A stretch of DNA of 64,000 nucleotides from Betaproteobacteria bacterium HGW-Betaproteobacteria-7 (GTDB lineage: Bacteria; Pseudomonadota; Gammaproteobacteria; Burkholderiales; Rhodocyclaceae), in assembly GCA_002840765.1 (NCBI GenBank), contig PHCE01000002.1, forward strand, positions 248,001-312,000. The letters are read 5' to 3'. The notes below the pieces were generated by a model that worked only from the letters and a program-made list of their open reading frames with translations, had not been told where the DNA came from and ran no database searches. The position numbers and the translations under genes were made by a program. Below are positions 1 through 8,640 of the stretch, one piece after another; the first letter of the stretch is position 1, and each line of letters begins with the position of its first letter.

Positions 1-1008
1 GGTCACTTCGGCTTCGGCCAGTTCAGCGATGGCACGCACCGAAGCCATCTTCATTTCTTCAGTAATCCGTGTGGCGCCAACATCGAGCGCACCGCGGAAG
101 ATGAACGGGAAGCAGAGGACGTTATTGACCTGGTTCACGTAGTCGGAACGGCCGGTGGCGATGATCGCATCCGGGCGCACTTCCTTGACCAGTTCCGGCA
201 TGATTTCCGGGGTCGGGTTGGCCAGCGCGAAGACCATCGGCTTGTCAGCCATGCTGACGACCATGTCCTGCTTGACGACGCCGGCAGCAGACAGGCCGAG
301 GAAAATATCGGCGCCGACCAGCGCTTCGCCCAGCGTGCGCTTGTCGGTGTTCTGGGCGTAGCGGGCCTTGGTTTCGTCCATGCCACCCGGGCGACCGACG
401 TAGATGACACCCTTGGAGTCGCAGATGGTGATGTTCTCGCGTTTGACGCCGAGATCGCACCACAGGTTCACGCAGGAGATGGCAGCCGCACCGGCGCCAG
501 AAACGACGACCTTGACCTCGTCGATCTTCTTGCCGACGACCTTCAGGCCGTTGAGCATGGCGGCGCCGGAAATGATCGCGGTGCCGTGCTGGTCATCGTC
601 TTCAAGGTTGATGCCACCGAGCGTTGGCTCGAGGGCGGCGATCATGTCAATCAGCTTGTCCGGGTCGTTCTCCGCCAATTCGATGTCGAAGACGTCAATT
701 CCGGCGAACTTCTTGAACAGGCAGCCCTTACCTTCCATGACCGGCTTGGAAGCCAGCGGGCCGATATTGCCGAGGCCGAGTACCGCCGTACCGTTGGTCA
801 CAACACCAACCAGATTGGCACGCGAGGTGTACCAGGCGGCCGTTGCCGGATCTTCGACGATCGCGTCACAGGCGGCGGCAACGCCCGGCGAGTAGGCCAG
901 CGCCAGATCGCGCTGGTTGGTCAGCCCCTTGGTCGGGCGGACGGAAATTTTGCCTGGCGTGGGCCAGCGATGGTATTCAAGTGCTGCTTCGCGCAGATCC
1001 TTTTCCAC
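1..1008 (-). CDS. maeB: NADP-type malic enzyme, N-terminal part (runs off the window), internal deletion
   Basis: Oxidative decarboxylation of malate to pyruvate, cytoplasmic. The 336 visible residues cover the malic enzyme N-terminal and most of the NAD(P)-binding domain; the MaeB-type phosphotransacetylase tail, if present, lies outside the window. Visible signatures are YSPGVAAAC, the substrate-binding [21 protein letters not shown] and [14 protein letters not shown] chose the GTG start at 1008 because GAGGAG lies just upstream and the protein then begins as family members do ([14 protein letters not shown]). Oddity: family members have INLED, then about 23 residues (IKAPECF...), then FHDDQHGTA. 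Here INLED joins directly to DDQHGTA near position 600. The reading frame is kept, but the spacing between conserved metal-site acidic residues collapses, so the enzyme may be inactive, or the assembly may be in error. Confidence 0.85.
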   Translation of the reverse strand, partial: MEKDLREAALEYHRWPTPGKISVRPTKGLTNQRDLALAYSPGVAAACDAIVEDPATAAWYTSRANLVGVVTNGTAVLGLGNIGPLASKPVMEGKGCLFKKFAGIDVFDIELAENDPDKLIDMIAALEPTLGGINLEDDDQHGTAIISGAAMLNGLKVVGKKIDEVKVVVSGAGAAAISCVNLWCDLGVKRENITICDSKGVIYVGRPGGMDETKARYAQNTDKRTLGEALVGADIFLGLSAAGVVKQDMVVSMADKPMVFALANPTPEIMPELVKEVRPDAIIATGRSDYVNQVNNVLCFPFIFRGALDVGATRITEEMKMASVRAIAELAEAEVT

Positions 1009-1088
1009 GGATTCTCCTCGGCGGATGGCTATTGGGAAAAACCCCGTAGGTTACTCCAACTCCCCAGGGCATTGCTACGTAATTATGA

Positions 1089-1117
1089 ATTATAGAGTGA
1101 ACTACGTAGAATCCGAA
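1089..1117 (-). promoter_or_regulatory. possible sigma-70 promoter of the malic enzyme gene
   Basis: On the minus strand a perfect TATAAT (1089-1094) lies about 80 bases upstream of the GTG start. A weak -35 (TTCGGA, 3 of 6 matches) is 17 bases further up. Two copies of the palindromic TACGTA flank this AT-rich stretch. This is inferred from consensus only. Confidence 0.3.
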
Positions 1118-1145
1118 ACCCCGCGAAAGGCATTCGTGGGCGGTT

Positions 1146-1955
1146 TCAGACAGCCTGCGGCCGGCGCGTCAGCCGCAGGGCCATGACAAAACTCAGCGCG
1201 ATGATGGCGACCAGCGCAAAACCGAATGCCAACTCCTTGCCTTCACTCCAGGCATCGACCGCCGGCGACAGCAGCTTGGCCGTGCCAAAGGCGGCAACCA
1301 GCAAGCTGATGCCGGAGACCACCAGTCCCATGACGCGCGAGGCAACCAGCGCCACCTGGTCGGCACGAGCGATCAGGCGGGCGATCCACAAGCCGTTGAT
1401 GCCGTCGGTCAGCAGCATGCCGGCCATGAACAACGTGGCCAGCAACAGCGCATGCTGCCAGCCGCCGAACTGGGTTGCCGTCAGGGCGAAGAAAGCGGCT
1501 TGCGACAGGGTGTCGAAGGACAGGGCAAACAGCGCGCCGACCAGCGCCACCAATCCGGGATGTGAGACTTGCCGCAGATTGCCGAGCAGCCGCCCTTTGA
1601 GGCCGACCGGTTGGACCAGCTCATCCGGCCCGGCGCGCAGTACAGCTGCCAGATTCAGGCTGCCGAGGGCGACCAGGAAGGCGATCGAGATCACCGCACC
1701 GAGCAGGCCGAACCATGCCGGCACTTCCCACTGGCCCGCCAGCGCCGAGACACCGAGGGCGATGGCCAGCACCACAGTACCGTGACCGAGGGAGAACAGG
1801 GTACCGCAATAGCGCGCCAGGCCCGGCCGGGTGCGGGCGTTATAGCGGGTCAGGCCGTCGATGGTGGCCAGGTGGTCGGCGTCGAAGCCATGCTTCATGC
1901 CGAGGACGAAAGTCAGGATCAGCAGCGACAGCCAGTCGGTGGGCAGGGGGTCCAT
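1146..1955 (-). CDS. nickel/cobalt permease of the NiCoT/NicO type
   Basis: Inner-membrane Ni2+ (possibly Co2+) uptake protein of 269 residues with about seven or eight hydrophobic segments. The metal-binding signature of the NiCoT family is recognisable as HGFDADHLATID in the first membrane segment, followed by FSLGHGTVV and LFALSFDTLSQAAFF. It is shorter than typical HoxN/NixA proteins (over 300 residues). The context supports nickel: the start codon lies 10 bases behind a NikR-type inverted repeat, nikR is about 1.4 kb upstream, and three nickel hydrogenases follow. The likely role is supplying nickel for [NiFe] centre assembly, repressed when nickel is plentiful. The metal cannot be fixed from sequence alone. 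Confidence 0.85.
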   Translation of the reverse strand: MDPLPTDWLSLLILTFVLGMKHGFDADHLATIDGLTRYNARTRPGLARYCGTLFSLGHGTVVLAIALGVSALAGQWEVPAWFGLLGAVISIAFLVALGSLNLAAVLRAGPDELVQPVGLKGRLLGNLRQVSHPGLVALVGALFALSFDTLSQAAFFALTATQFGGWQHALLLATLFMAGMLLTDGINGLWIARLIARADQVALVASRVMGLVVSGISLLVAAFGTAKLLSPAVDAWSEGKELAFGFALVAIIALSFVMALRLTRRPQAV

Positions 1956-1964
1956 GGTGAGCTC

Positions 1965-1991
1965 GTATGAAAGATTTATATATCTTCATAC
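1965..1991. promoter_or_regulatory. NikR-type operator upstream of the nickel permease
   Basis: Half-sites GTATGA (1965-1970) and TCATAC (1986-1991) form an inverted repeat separated by 15 bases. The established E. coli nik operator is GTATGA-N16-TCATAC, so the half-sites are identical and the spacing is one base shorter. The inner AT-rich part (TATATA) probably doubles as the -10 region of the permease gene. A NikR protein is encoded nearby at 3393-3857. Confidence 0.75.
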
Positions 1992-2071
1992 AAACTCCGT
2001 GCCAGAACAATAAGCCATTGTTCGCATTGACATCGCCATGCCGCCGTGACGGCCTTGCGGTGATCAAGTGA

Positions 2072-3445
2072 TCAGCTACTTTCCACCGGCAGCGTCAGGA
2101 TGAATTCCACTCCGCCCCCGGGCAGATTGGCGGCGCTCAGCCGGCCACCGTGGCGTTCGACGATGCCGTAGCTGATCGACAGCCCGAGGCCGGTACCTTG
2201 GCCAACCGGCTTGGTGGTGAAAAAGGGTTCGAACAGGCGGTCGAGGTGTTCGGCGGCGATACCCGGCCCGTTGTCGATGAAACGCAGCGTGACCTGACCG
2301 TCAGCGACGTGGCCGAGAATGCGCAGGCGCGGCGCCGACTGGTTGGCCGTCGCATCGCAGGCGTTCTGCACCAGATTCATCAGCACCTGCTGCAACTGGC
2401 CGGAGGAGCCGGTGCAGCGCAACTCGGGCGGCAGCTCGAGATCGACGGCAAAACGCGCCGGAGCGCTCTGCACCACCCAGCGCACGGCGCGTTCGACGAC
2501 CTCGTTAAGGTTCACCTGCTCCGGCGTCATCTTGTCCACAGCCGAGAAGCGCTTCAGCGCATCGACGATGTCACGGGTGCGTTCGGCGCCCTCGATCATG
2601 CCGTCGATCAAATGCGGCATGTCGGCCAGGATGCGGTCGATGCGCAACTGTTCGCGCATGGCGCGCAGGGCCTCGTCATCGGCAGCTGGGCTGGCGTGCA
2701 CGGCGCCAAGATAGTTTTCCAGGCGTTCGGCGTAACGCTTCAGCGACAGCACATTGCCGAGTACGAAGCTGATCGGGTTGTTCAGTTCGTGAGCGACGCC
2801 CGCCACCAGCCGGCCGAGGGAAACCATCTTCTCGGCGTGCAGGAGCTGGCCCTGAGTCCGCTTCAGGTCGTCGTGGGCCTGGCGCAGGGCTTGGTAGGCG
2901 CGGCGCAGTTCGCCGACCGGCCGGCCAGTGACCACCATGCCCATCAACTTGCCGGTCTGCGAGACGCGCGGCGTACAGTTCATCGACACCGGCACCGTCG
3001 AACCATCACCGGCCCGCAGGAAGAATTCGCAGTCATGCACACCGTCGCGGCCGAAGCGGGCAAACACTTCGCGCGCCTTGGCCCGTTCGACATCGTCGGC
3101 GAACAGGCTGAACACCGGCGTATTTTCGAGCGCCGCGGCCTCCTTGCCAGCGAAATGGCAGAGCGAACTGTTTACTTCCTCGATCGAGCCGTTGCGGTCG
3201 CAGACGATCAGGATGTCCGACATCGAGGCGAGCACGCTCTCGATGAACTGGTGCGACTCTTCGAGCGCGGCATTCTTCTCTTCCAGCGCCACTTCATATT
3301 GCAGGAGGTCGTTGTAGACCTCATCCATCTTCTGGATGACTTCGATCCAGGCCTGTTCGCCGATGGTGTCGGACGCCTCGCCGAGGGGGCTGCTAGCGGG
3401 CGGGACGGTAATGGACATGGGCTTCGCCGTGTTCGTCGTGGGCAT
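2072..3445 (-). CDS. hupT: HupT/HoxJ-type sensor histidine kinase of the H2-sensing system
   Basis: Soluble histidine kinase of 457 residues with no membrane segment. A coiled-coil-like N-terminus is followed by a PAS domain (about 65-180), a HisKA box with [12 protein letters not shown] (phosphorylated His219), the N box [10 protein letters not shown] (near 361) and the ATP lid motifs DNGPGI and GTGLGLS. The extended [12 protein letters not shown] after the H box is typical of HupT/HoxJ. In known systems the regulatory hydrogenase HupUV/HoxBC docks on this kinase and blocks or relays phosphorylation to HupR/HoxA; both partners are encoded at 9580-13488. The start overlaps the end of nikR by 53 bases, so the two are probably co-transcribed. 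An alternative start (MSITVPP) lies nine codons in. Confidence 0.87.
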   Translation of the reverse strand: MPTTNTAKPMSITVPPASSPLGEASDTIGEQAWIEVIQKMDEVYNDLLQYEVALEEKNAALEESHQFIESVLASMSDILIVCDRNGSIEEVNSSLCHFAGKEAAALENTPVFSLFADDVERAKAREVFARFGRDGVHDCEFFLRAGDGSTVPVSMNCTPRVSQTGKLMGMVVTGRPVGELRRAYQALRQAHDDLKRTQGQLLHAEKMVSLGRLVAGVAHELNNPISFVLGNVLSLKRYAERLENYLGAVHASPAADDEALRAMREQLRIDRILADMPHLIDGMIEGAERTRDIVDALKRFSAVDKMTPEQVNLNEVVERAVRWVVQSAPARFAVDLELPPELRCTGSSGQLQQVLMNLVQNACDATANQSAPRLRILGHVADGQVTLRFIDNGPGIAAEHLDRLFEPFFTTKPVGQGTGLGLSISYGIVERHGGRLSAANLPGGGVEFILTLPVESS

Positions 3446-3857
3446 GGTGGCGCTCGGCTTCGAGGGCGATCACGTTGAGCTTGCCATGGCGGACCCCGCG
3501 CTCGGCCATCAGGGCTTCGGCAAACTGCCGGACATCGGCGGTGGCGCCCTTGAGGATCACCGTTTCCAGGCAGTTGTCGTGGTCGAGATGGGTGTGCATG
3601 GCGGCCACGGTCAGGTCGTGGTGGGCGTGCTGGAGGCCGGTCAGGCGCTCGGCCAGTTCGCGCTCGTGGTGGTTGTAGATATAGGAGAGATTGGCGACGC
3701 AATGGCCGGCCGGCGGATCACGCTGGCGGTCGCTCTCGAGGGCGCCGCGGATCAGGTCGCGCACCGCTTCCGAGCGATTGACGTAGCTGCGGGCGGCGAT
3801 CAGCTCGTCGAACTGGCTGGCCAGCGATTCGTCGAGCGAAATGGTGAAGCGTTCCAT
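3393..3857 (-). CDS. nikR: nickel-responsive repressor NikR
   Basis: Tetrameric ribbon-helix-helix repressor of 154 residues. The DNA-binding arm is RFTISLDESL, followed by a helix with NRSEAVRDLIR. The C-terminal ACT-like domain carries the high-affinity nickel ligands: His77, His88, His90 and Cys96, matching E. coli His76, His87, His89 and Cys95 (AAMHTHLDHDNCLE). GVRHGKLNV is also conserved. The His-rich tail ([13 protein letters not shown]) may bind extra metal. Its expected target is the inverted repeat at 1965-1991 before the nickel permease. It lies directly before hupT, linking nickel status and H2 signalling in one transcript. Confidence 0.95.
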   Translation of the reverse strand: MERFTISLDESLASQFDELIAARSYVNRSEAVRDLIRGALESDRQRDPPAGHCVANLSYIYNHHERELAERLTGLQHAHHDLTVAAMHTHLDHDNCLETVILKGATADVRQFAEALMAERGVRHGKLNVIALEAERHHAHDEHGEAHVHYRPAR

Positions 3858-3925
3858 CGGTCAGGCTCCAGGCGAAAACGCCTGCAACAATGCCGCCAAT
3901 CGAGGCGCCATGCAACCGCCCGCCT

Positions 3926-4375
3926 TCAGGCTGGTTGGCCGGCCTCAGGCTGGGGCAGCATCTGCCCGAGTTCGCCGGAGCCCTGCAACAGGTCAGCCAG
4001 CGTGTAGCGATCGAGCACGGTGAACATCGCCGCCAGCGCCTCGTCGAGAATCGGCGGCAAACGGCAGACGGCATGAATTTGACACTGGCCGCCGGTAGCA
4101 AAGCACTCGACCAGCGCGAAGTCGTTTTCCGTCTGGCGAATGACCTCGCCCAAACGGATGCCGGCGGCGCCCCTGCCGAGGCGAATGCCGCCGCCCTTGC
4201 CGCGTACCGTCTCGACGTAGCCGAGGCGGCCGAGCAGGTTCACCACCTTGGTCAGGTGATTGACGGAAATGCCATAGGCAGCGGCGATCTCGCCGGCGGT
4301 CGCCAGACGACCGCCATGCACGCCGAGATACATCAGCACGCGCAGGCTGTAATCGGAAAAACTGCTCAGTCGCAT
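3926..4375 (-). CDS. nsrR: Rrf2-family NO-sensing repressor, NsrR type
   Basis: A 149-residue winged-helix Rrf2 protein (MRLSSFSDYSLRVLMYL, then the recognition helix ISVNHLTKVVNLLGRLGYV). Three cysteines, Cys91, Cys98 and Cys104 (CX6CX5C), are in the position that holds the iron-sulphur cluster in NsrR; the spacing differs slightly from E. coli 91/96/102. ECFATGGQCQ and LDRYTLADLL are NsrR-like. NsrR proteins lose DNA binding when nitric oxide attacks the cluster. The start at 4375 is chosen over upstream ATGs because the Rrf2 fold begins there. The gene faces ccoG across an 85-base gap holding an NsrR-type operator, so both may be controlled, including autorepression. IscR is unlikely given the cysteine pattern. 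Confidence 0.85.
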   Translation of the reverse strand: MRLSSFSDYSLRVLMYLGVHGGRLATAGEIAAAYGISVNHLTKVVNLLGRLGYVETVRGKGGGIRLGRGAAGIRLGEVIRQTENDFALVECFATGGQCQIHAVCRLPPILDEALAAMFTVLDRYTLADLLQGSGELGQMLPQPEAGQPA

Positions 4376-4404
4376 TGCACCGGGAGAAGATTCGTTGTTA
4401 CCAT

Positions 4405-4427
4405 AAGATGCATAAATTATACATGTT
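4405..4427. promoter_or_regulatory. NsrR-type operator between nsrR and ccoG
   Basis: Half-sites AAGATGCATAA (4405-4415) and TTATACATGTT (4417-4427) flank a single central base. The known NsrR consensus is an 11-1-11 inverted repeat with AAGATGYATTT half-sites. The left half matches 9 of 11 positions. It sits 30 bases before nsrR and 33 before ccoG, where it could cover both promoters. Confidence 0.75.
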
Positions 4428-4460
4428 ATAAATCCCTGCAACAGAGACCCTATTGGAGTC

Positions 4461-5867
4461 ATGGCAAAACAATCCCCGAACAAGCGGGTCATCCCCATCC
4501 AGGCGGTGACCGACCCCAACGCCAAGGTATATCCCCGTTCGATCAGCGGCATCTTCCAGAACTGGCGCATCGTCTTCGTCTGGCTGACCCAGATCATCTT
4601 CTACGGCCTCTGCTGGCTGCCGTGGAATGGCCGGCAGGCGGTACTGTTCGACCTCGAAGAGCGGCGCTTCTACATCTTCGACCTGGTCCTGTGGCCGCAG
4701 GACACCATCTACCTGACCTTCCTGCTGCTGCTCTCAGCCCTGGCGCTGTTCCTGTTTACCGCCGTTGCCGGCCGCCTGTGGTGCGGCTACGCCTGCCCGC
4801 AGACCGTCTACACTGAAATCTTCCTGTGGATCGAGAAGTGGATCGAGGGCGAGCGGCCACAGCGGATAAAGCTCGACGCCGGGCCGCGCACGGCGGAAAA
4901 AATCCGCAAGAAGACACTGAAACACAGTATCTGGTTGCTCATCTCACTGTGGACCGGGCTAACCTTCGTCGGCTACTTCACGCCGATGCGCGAACTGCTG
5001 GGCAGCATCGTGACCGGCGACATCGGCGCCTGGGAAATCTTCTGGGTGCTGTTCTACGGTGCCTCGACCTACGGCATGGCCGGCTTCCTGCGCGAGCACA
5101 TGTGCAAGTACATCTGCCCGTATGCGCAGTTCCAGTTCGTCATGTTCGACCGCGACACGCTGATCATCGCCTACGACGCCGAGCGCGGCGAGGCCCGCGG
5201 CAGCCGCGGCAAGAATGTCGATCCGCGCGCCGCCGGCCTCGGCGACTGCATCGATTGCGGCATCTGCGTCCAGGTCTGCCCGACCGGCATCGACATCCGC
5301 GACGGCCTGCAGCTTGAATGCATCGGTTGCGCCGCCTGCATCGACGCCTGCGATCAGGTCATGGACAAGATGAACTACCCGCGCGGCCTGATCCGCTACT
5401 CGACCGAGAACGCCGTCGCCCAGCACTACACGCGGCCGCAGATCATCAGTCGCGCCTTCCGTCTGCGCACCCTGGTCTATCTTGTCGCCTTCCTGACACT
5501 GAGCGCTGCCGTCGCCTGGTCGCTGGCCACCAAGGTGCCGCTCAAGGTCGGCATCCAGAAGGACCGCAGCGTGCTCTACCGCGAGGGCAACGACGGCGCC
5601 ATCGAGAATACCTTCCAGATGCACCTGACCAATGCCAGCGAGCAGGATCGCAGCTTCCGCATCAGCGTCCAGGGCCTGCCCGGTATCCGCCTGCAGGGCA
5701 CCGACACAGCCAGCGTGGCGGGCGCCGGCATGCAGGATCTGTCGCTGACCGTCAGCGCCGAACCGGGCAGCCTCGACAGCGGCTCGCATCCAATCATCTT
5801 CGCCATCGAGGACACGGCCAATCCGGATACCCGGGTCGAACAGAAAGCCACCTTCTGGATGCCGTGA
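4461..5867 (+). CDS. ccoG: cytochrome c oxidase accessory protein CcoG (RdxA/FixG)
   Basis: Membrane iron-sulphur protein of 468 residues needed for cbb3-type oxidase assembly, where CcoG proteins are implicated in reducing copper for the CuB site. Membrane helices occur near residues 34-55, 85-107, 155-175, 190-205 and 340-360. The periplasmic-type motif GRLWCGYACPQTVYTE and the second CKYICPYAQFQ are family hallmarks. Two ferredoxin-like clusters follow (CIDCGICVQVCP near 263 and CIGCAACIDACD near 294), then a C-terminal immunoglobulin-like domain ending in ATFWMP. ccoNOQP is not in the window. The upstream NsrR operator suggests NO-dependent control. Confidence 0.95.
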   Translation: MAKQSPNKRVIPIQAVTDPNAKVYPRSISGIFQNWRIVFVWLTQIIFYGLCWLPWNGRQAVLFDLEERRFYIFDLVLWPQDTIYLTFLLLLSALALFLFTAVAGRLWCGYACPQTVYTEIFLWIEKWIEGERPQRIKLDAGPRTAEKIRKKTLKHSIWLLISLWTGLTFVGYFTPMRELLGSIVTGDIGAWEIFWVLFYGASTYGMAGFLREHMCKYICPYAQFQFVMFDRDTLIIAYDAERGEARGSRGKNVDPRAAGLGDCIDCGICVQVCPTGIDIRDGLQLECIGCAACIDACDQVMDKMNYPRGLIRYSTENAVAQHYTRPQIISRAFRLRTLVYLVAFLTLSAAVAWSLATKVPLKVGIQKDRSVLYREGNDGAIENTFQMHLTNASEQDRSFRISVQGLPGIRLQGTDTASVAGAGMQDLSLTVSAEPGSLDSGSHPIIFAIEDTANPDTRVEQKATFWMP

Positions 5868-5983
5868 GTCACCGTCCGTCGGGTTTTCTGGAACGGGAGT
5901 TGCTTTGAACTTGTCGTAGCAGCGTACTCAACCCTTTTGCCGACACCCACAAAGGGCGCCGGCAGTTCAAGGAGGAAGTCATC

Positions 5984-6949
5984 ATGGCAAGCCACGACAT
6001 CCGGCTCTCGGTCGCCGAAGAGCGCACCATCTACCACGTCGCTGACATCGAGCGCGCCATGGAAGAAGCGGCGAGCAATCGCAACGAAGCCCTGGCCAGC
6101 TACTACGAGAAGATGCGCCAGCGCGGCGGCGGCCGCTTCCTGGTCCGCCCCAACGGGGCCGACATGATCGATGACCTCTACGACTCCTGCCCCAATTTCG
6201 CCGAGGTCATCGACGACCTGAAGAAGTACATCGCCCTGTCGGTGGCCGGCAACGAGCCGATGAGCTTCACTCCGATCCTGCTGCTTGGCGAACCGGGCAT
6301 CGGCAAGACCCATTTCGCCCGCGAACTGGCGGCCCGGCTGGGTACTGGCCACGAATTCATCTCGATGAGTTCGCTGACCGCCGGCTGGGTGCTCTCCGGC
6401 GCCTCCTCGCAGTGGAACAACGCCAAGCCGGGCAAGGTGGCGCACACTTTGGTGCATGGCGACTACGCCAACCCCATTGTGGTGCTCGACGAGGTGGACA
6501 AAGCCGGCGGCGATTCGCGCTATGACCCGATGGGTTCCCTCTACAGCCTGCTCGAAAAGGACACGGCGCGCGCCTTCAAGGACGAGTTCATCGACATCGA
6601 CATCGATGCCTCGCACATCCTCTGGGTGACGACGGCCAACGACGAGCGCAGCATCCCCGAGCCCATCCTCAACCGCATGAATGTCTACGAGGTGCCGCGC
6701 CCCGACCGCGATGCCGCGCTCAGCATCGCCGCCGCGCTCTACCGCGAGATCGTCCGCGAGCACGACTGGGGCTTCCCGCCCGAACCCGCGGACGAGGTCC
6801 TGGAACGGATCGGTTCGCTGCCGCCACGCGACATGAAGAAGCGCCTGCTCGCTGCCTTCGGCACGGCCAAGCTGGAAGGCCGTAACGAGCTGACGGCGGG
6901 TGACTTTGAAACAGCGCGCATGGGACGTAGCCGCAAGATCGGGTTCTGA
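5984..6949 (+). CDS. AAA+ ATPase, function unknown
   Basis: A 321-residue single-module AAA+ ATPase. Walker A is GEPGIGKT (102-109), Walker B IVVLDE (165-170), and sensor 1 falls at WVTTAND; an arginine-finger-like ILNRM follows. The helical lid ends near 300. The first 80 residues (YHVADIERAMEEAASNRNEA) form a helical extension that I cannot assign. The core resembles the ATPase modules of Lon and MoxR proteins, but no protease domain is present. A strong ribosome site (AAGGAGGAAG) precedes the ATG. It appears to be a single-gene unit ending in a hairpin, so neighbours do not reveal its client. Confidence 0.8.
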   Translation: MASHDIRLSVAEERTIYHVADIERAMEEAASNRNEALASYYEKMRQRGGGRFLVRPNGADMIDDLYDSCPNFAEVIDDLKKYIALSVAGNEPMSFTPILLLGEPGIGKTHFARELAARLGTGHEFISMSSLTAGWVLSGASSQWNNAKPGKVAHTLVHGDYANPIVVLDEVDKAGGDSRYDPMGSLYSLLEKDTARAFKDEFIDIDIDASHILWVTTANDERSIPEPILNRMNVYEVPRPDRDAALSIAAALYREIVREHDWGFPPEPADEVLERIGSLPPRDMKKRLLAAFGTAKLEGRNELTAGDFETARMGRSRKIGF

Positions 6950-6952
6950 CCC

Positions 6953-6987
6953 CCCGGCAGCGCCCGGCAAGCCCGGGCGCTGCCGGG
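6953..6987 (+). terminator. strong GC hairpin, probable terminator
   Basis: A perfect 15-bp stem (arms 6953-6967 and 6973-6987) with a 5-base loop starts four bases after the ATPase stop codon. Only a short TT follows, so termination may be partial or Rho-assisted. Confidence 0.55.
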
Positions 6988-7023
6988 TTATGCTTGGCGG
7001 CCCTGCAACACACGGCCACCGCC

Positions 7024-8199
7024 ATGCGCAACCCCGTTCCCGTCATCGTCCTTGCCCAGCTGTTCGGCACCTCGCTGTGGTTCTCCGCCAACAGCGCCGC
7101 CGATGACCTGATCCGCCAGTGGGGCATCAGCCCGGCCGACCTCGGCACGCTGACCAATGCCGTGCAGTTCGGCTTCATCATCGGCACCTTGAGCTTCGCC
7201 ATCAGCGGCCTCGCCGACCGCTACGCCGCCAGCCGCATCTTCGCCGTCTGTGCCGTCCTCGGGGCGCTGGCCAACGCCGCCTTCGCGCTGTTCGCCACCG
7301 GCATGGCCAGCGGCGTGCCGCTGCGCTTCGCCGTTGGCCTTTGCCTGGCCGGCGTCTACCCGCTGGGCATGAAACTGATCGTCAGCTGGGTGCCGGAACG
7401 CGCCGGCGCGGCGCTCGCCCAACTGGTCGGCATGCTGACCCTGGGCACCGCGCTGCCGCATGGCATTCGGCTGGCTGGGGCCGGTTGGTCGTGGTCAGCG
7501 ACCATACTCGTTTCCTCGGTGCTGGCGCTGCTTGCTGCAGTCTTGATCCTGCGCCTGGGTGACGGCCCGCATCTGCGGCGCCGGCATGATGCCCCGCCAC
7601 TGCGTCTGGGCCGCGTCTTCCATACCTTCTCGATCCGCGAATTCCGCGCCTCGGCCTTCGGCTATTTCGGCCACCAATGGGAGTTGTACGCTTTCTGGAC
7701 ACTGACCCCGGCGCTGGTCGTCATCAGCGGCCTGGCCATGCCCGGCAGTCCGGCGCTGTCCGGCTTCGCTTTCGCCATCATCGGCATCGGTGCCATTGGC
7801 TGTCTGGCGGGCGGCTGGTCGAGCCTGCGTTTTGGCAGCGCCCGCGTGGCGGCGACGGCGCTGGCTCTGTCAGCCCTCTGCTGTGCTGTCTTCCCGCTGG
7901 CCCTGGAGTGGCCGGCCTGGGCCAGAATCGCCTTGCTCCTGCTCTGGGGCGCGACGGTGGTTGCCGATTCACCACATTTCTCCGCCCTCTCGGCGCGCGC
8001 CTGCCCACCGGAAATCGTCGGCAGCGCGCTGGCTTTTCAAAACGCCATCGGCTTCGCCATCACCATGCTGTCAATTCACCTCGGCACGGCCTGGGTCGTT
8101 GACTGGCAGGGCGATATCGCCTGGCTGCTGCTGCCCGGACCAGTAATCGGACTGCTCGGACTATATCCGCTGTGGCGGCGCCAGCACCGGCAACAATAA
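7024..8199 (+). CDS. major facilitator superfamily transporter
   Basis: Inner-membrane protein of 391 residues with about twelve hydrophobic segments in two halves, separated by a basic cytoplasmic loop (near 185-205, LRRRHDAPPLRLGR). The MFS loop 2-3 signature appears as GLADRYAASR. The start MRNPVPVIVLAQLFGTSLWFSANSA resembles the first helix of nitrate/nitrite- and cyanate-like MFS carriers, but the substrate cannot be read from sequence. An in-frame TTG at 6994 would overlap the upstream hairpin region, so I prefer the ATG at 7024. It converges on the next gene over a shared terminator. Confidence 0.75.
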   Translation: MRNPVPVIVLAQLFGTSLWFSANSAADDLIRQWGISPADLGTLTNAVQFGFIIGTLSFAISGLADRYAASRIFAVCAVLGALANAAFALFATGMASGVPLRFAVGLCLAGVYPLGMKLIVSWVPERAGAALAQLVGMLTLGTALPHGIRLAGAGWSWSATILVSSVLALLAAVLILRLGDGPHLRRRHDAPPLRLGRVFHTFSIREFRASAFGYFGHQWELYAFWTLTPALVVISGLAMPGSPALSGFAFAIIGIGAIGCLAGGWSSLRFGSARVAATALALSALCCAVFPLALEWPAWARIALLLLWGATVVADSPHFSALSARACPPEIVGSALAFQNAIGFAITMLSIHLGTAWVVDWQGDIAWLLLPGPVIGLLGLYPLWRRQHRQQ

Positions 8200-8221
8200 A
8201 AAAGGCGGGACCAAGCCCGCC
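8195..8221 (-). terminator. intrinsic terminator of the minus-strand gene 8239-8517
   Basis: Stem GGCGGG/CCCGCC (8204-8209 and 8216-8221) with a 6-base loop. On the minus strand it is followed by a run of six T and then ATT. It begins within the stop codon of the convergent transporter gene. Confidence 0.8.
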
Positions 8222-8238
8222 TGTTACTCGTCTGCCGC

Positions 8239-8517
8239 TTACGCTGCCAGCGCTATGTTGCGTACTGGCGTCTCCGTCCGCGGCTGTGTCTTCAGCTTTT
8301 CCAGCCGGCGCATTTCGGCGTTCAACGCCACCTGCTGACCAGCAGTCAGCATCCGATGACCGGTCCGCCACTCGCACAGGGCATCACCGGCCAGCACACC
8401 GGCCTGATGCAGCGCTCCAGCGATAGCGCGCAGATCGCCCTGGACGAAGCGCTGCCCGTCGCTCACTTCGGCGATGAATTCGTTCTTGTGCAACAAGATT
8501 TTTGCTTGAATCGTCAT
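8239..8517 (-). CDS. small hypothetical protein
   Basis: A 92-residue protein I do not recognise. It has no signal peptide or membrane segment and is mixed alpha/beta in character, with MTIQAKILLHKNEFIAEVSD at the start and a charged helix (NAEMRRLEKLK) near residue 70. A near-perfect ribosome site (CAGGAGG) 8 bases before the ATG and an intrinsic terminator just after the stop argue that it is a real, single-gene transcript. Confidence 0.65.
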   Translation of the reverse strand: MTIQAKILLHKNEFIAEVSDGQRFVQGDLRAIAGALHQAGVLAGDALCEWRTGHRMLTAGQQVALNAEMRRLEKLKTQPRTETPVRNIALAA

Positions 8518-8640
8518 GGCTAAACCTCCTGTAGGCGAAGCTTAGCTCGATGACGAATGGGACGACCGTGGGATATTCCACACTTGCCGGCGAATAAATC
8601 GACGATCTTCGGCCGACCGTCGGCAGCATCACCAGACTGC

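Noticed and set aside
8518-8640. Possible regulatory RNA between the small gene and the lipoprotein gene.
   Set aside because: No stable hairpin with T run or promoter pair was visible; it is likely just the promoter region of the small gene.
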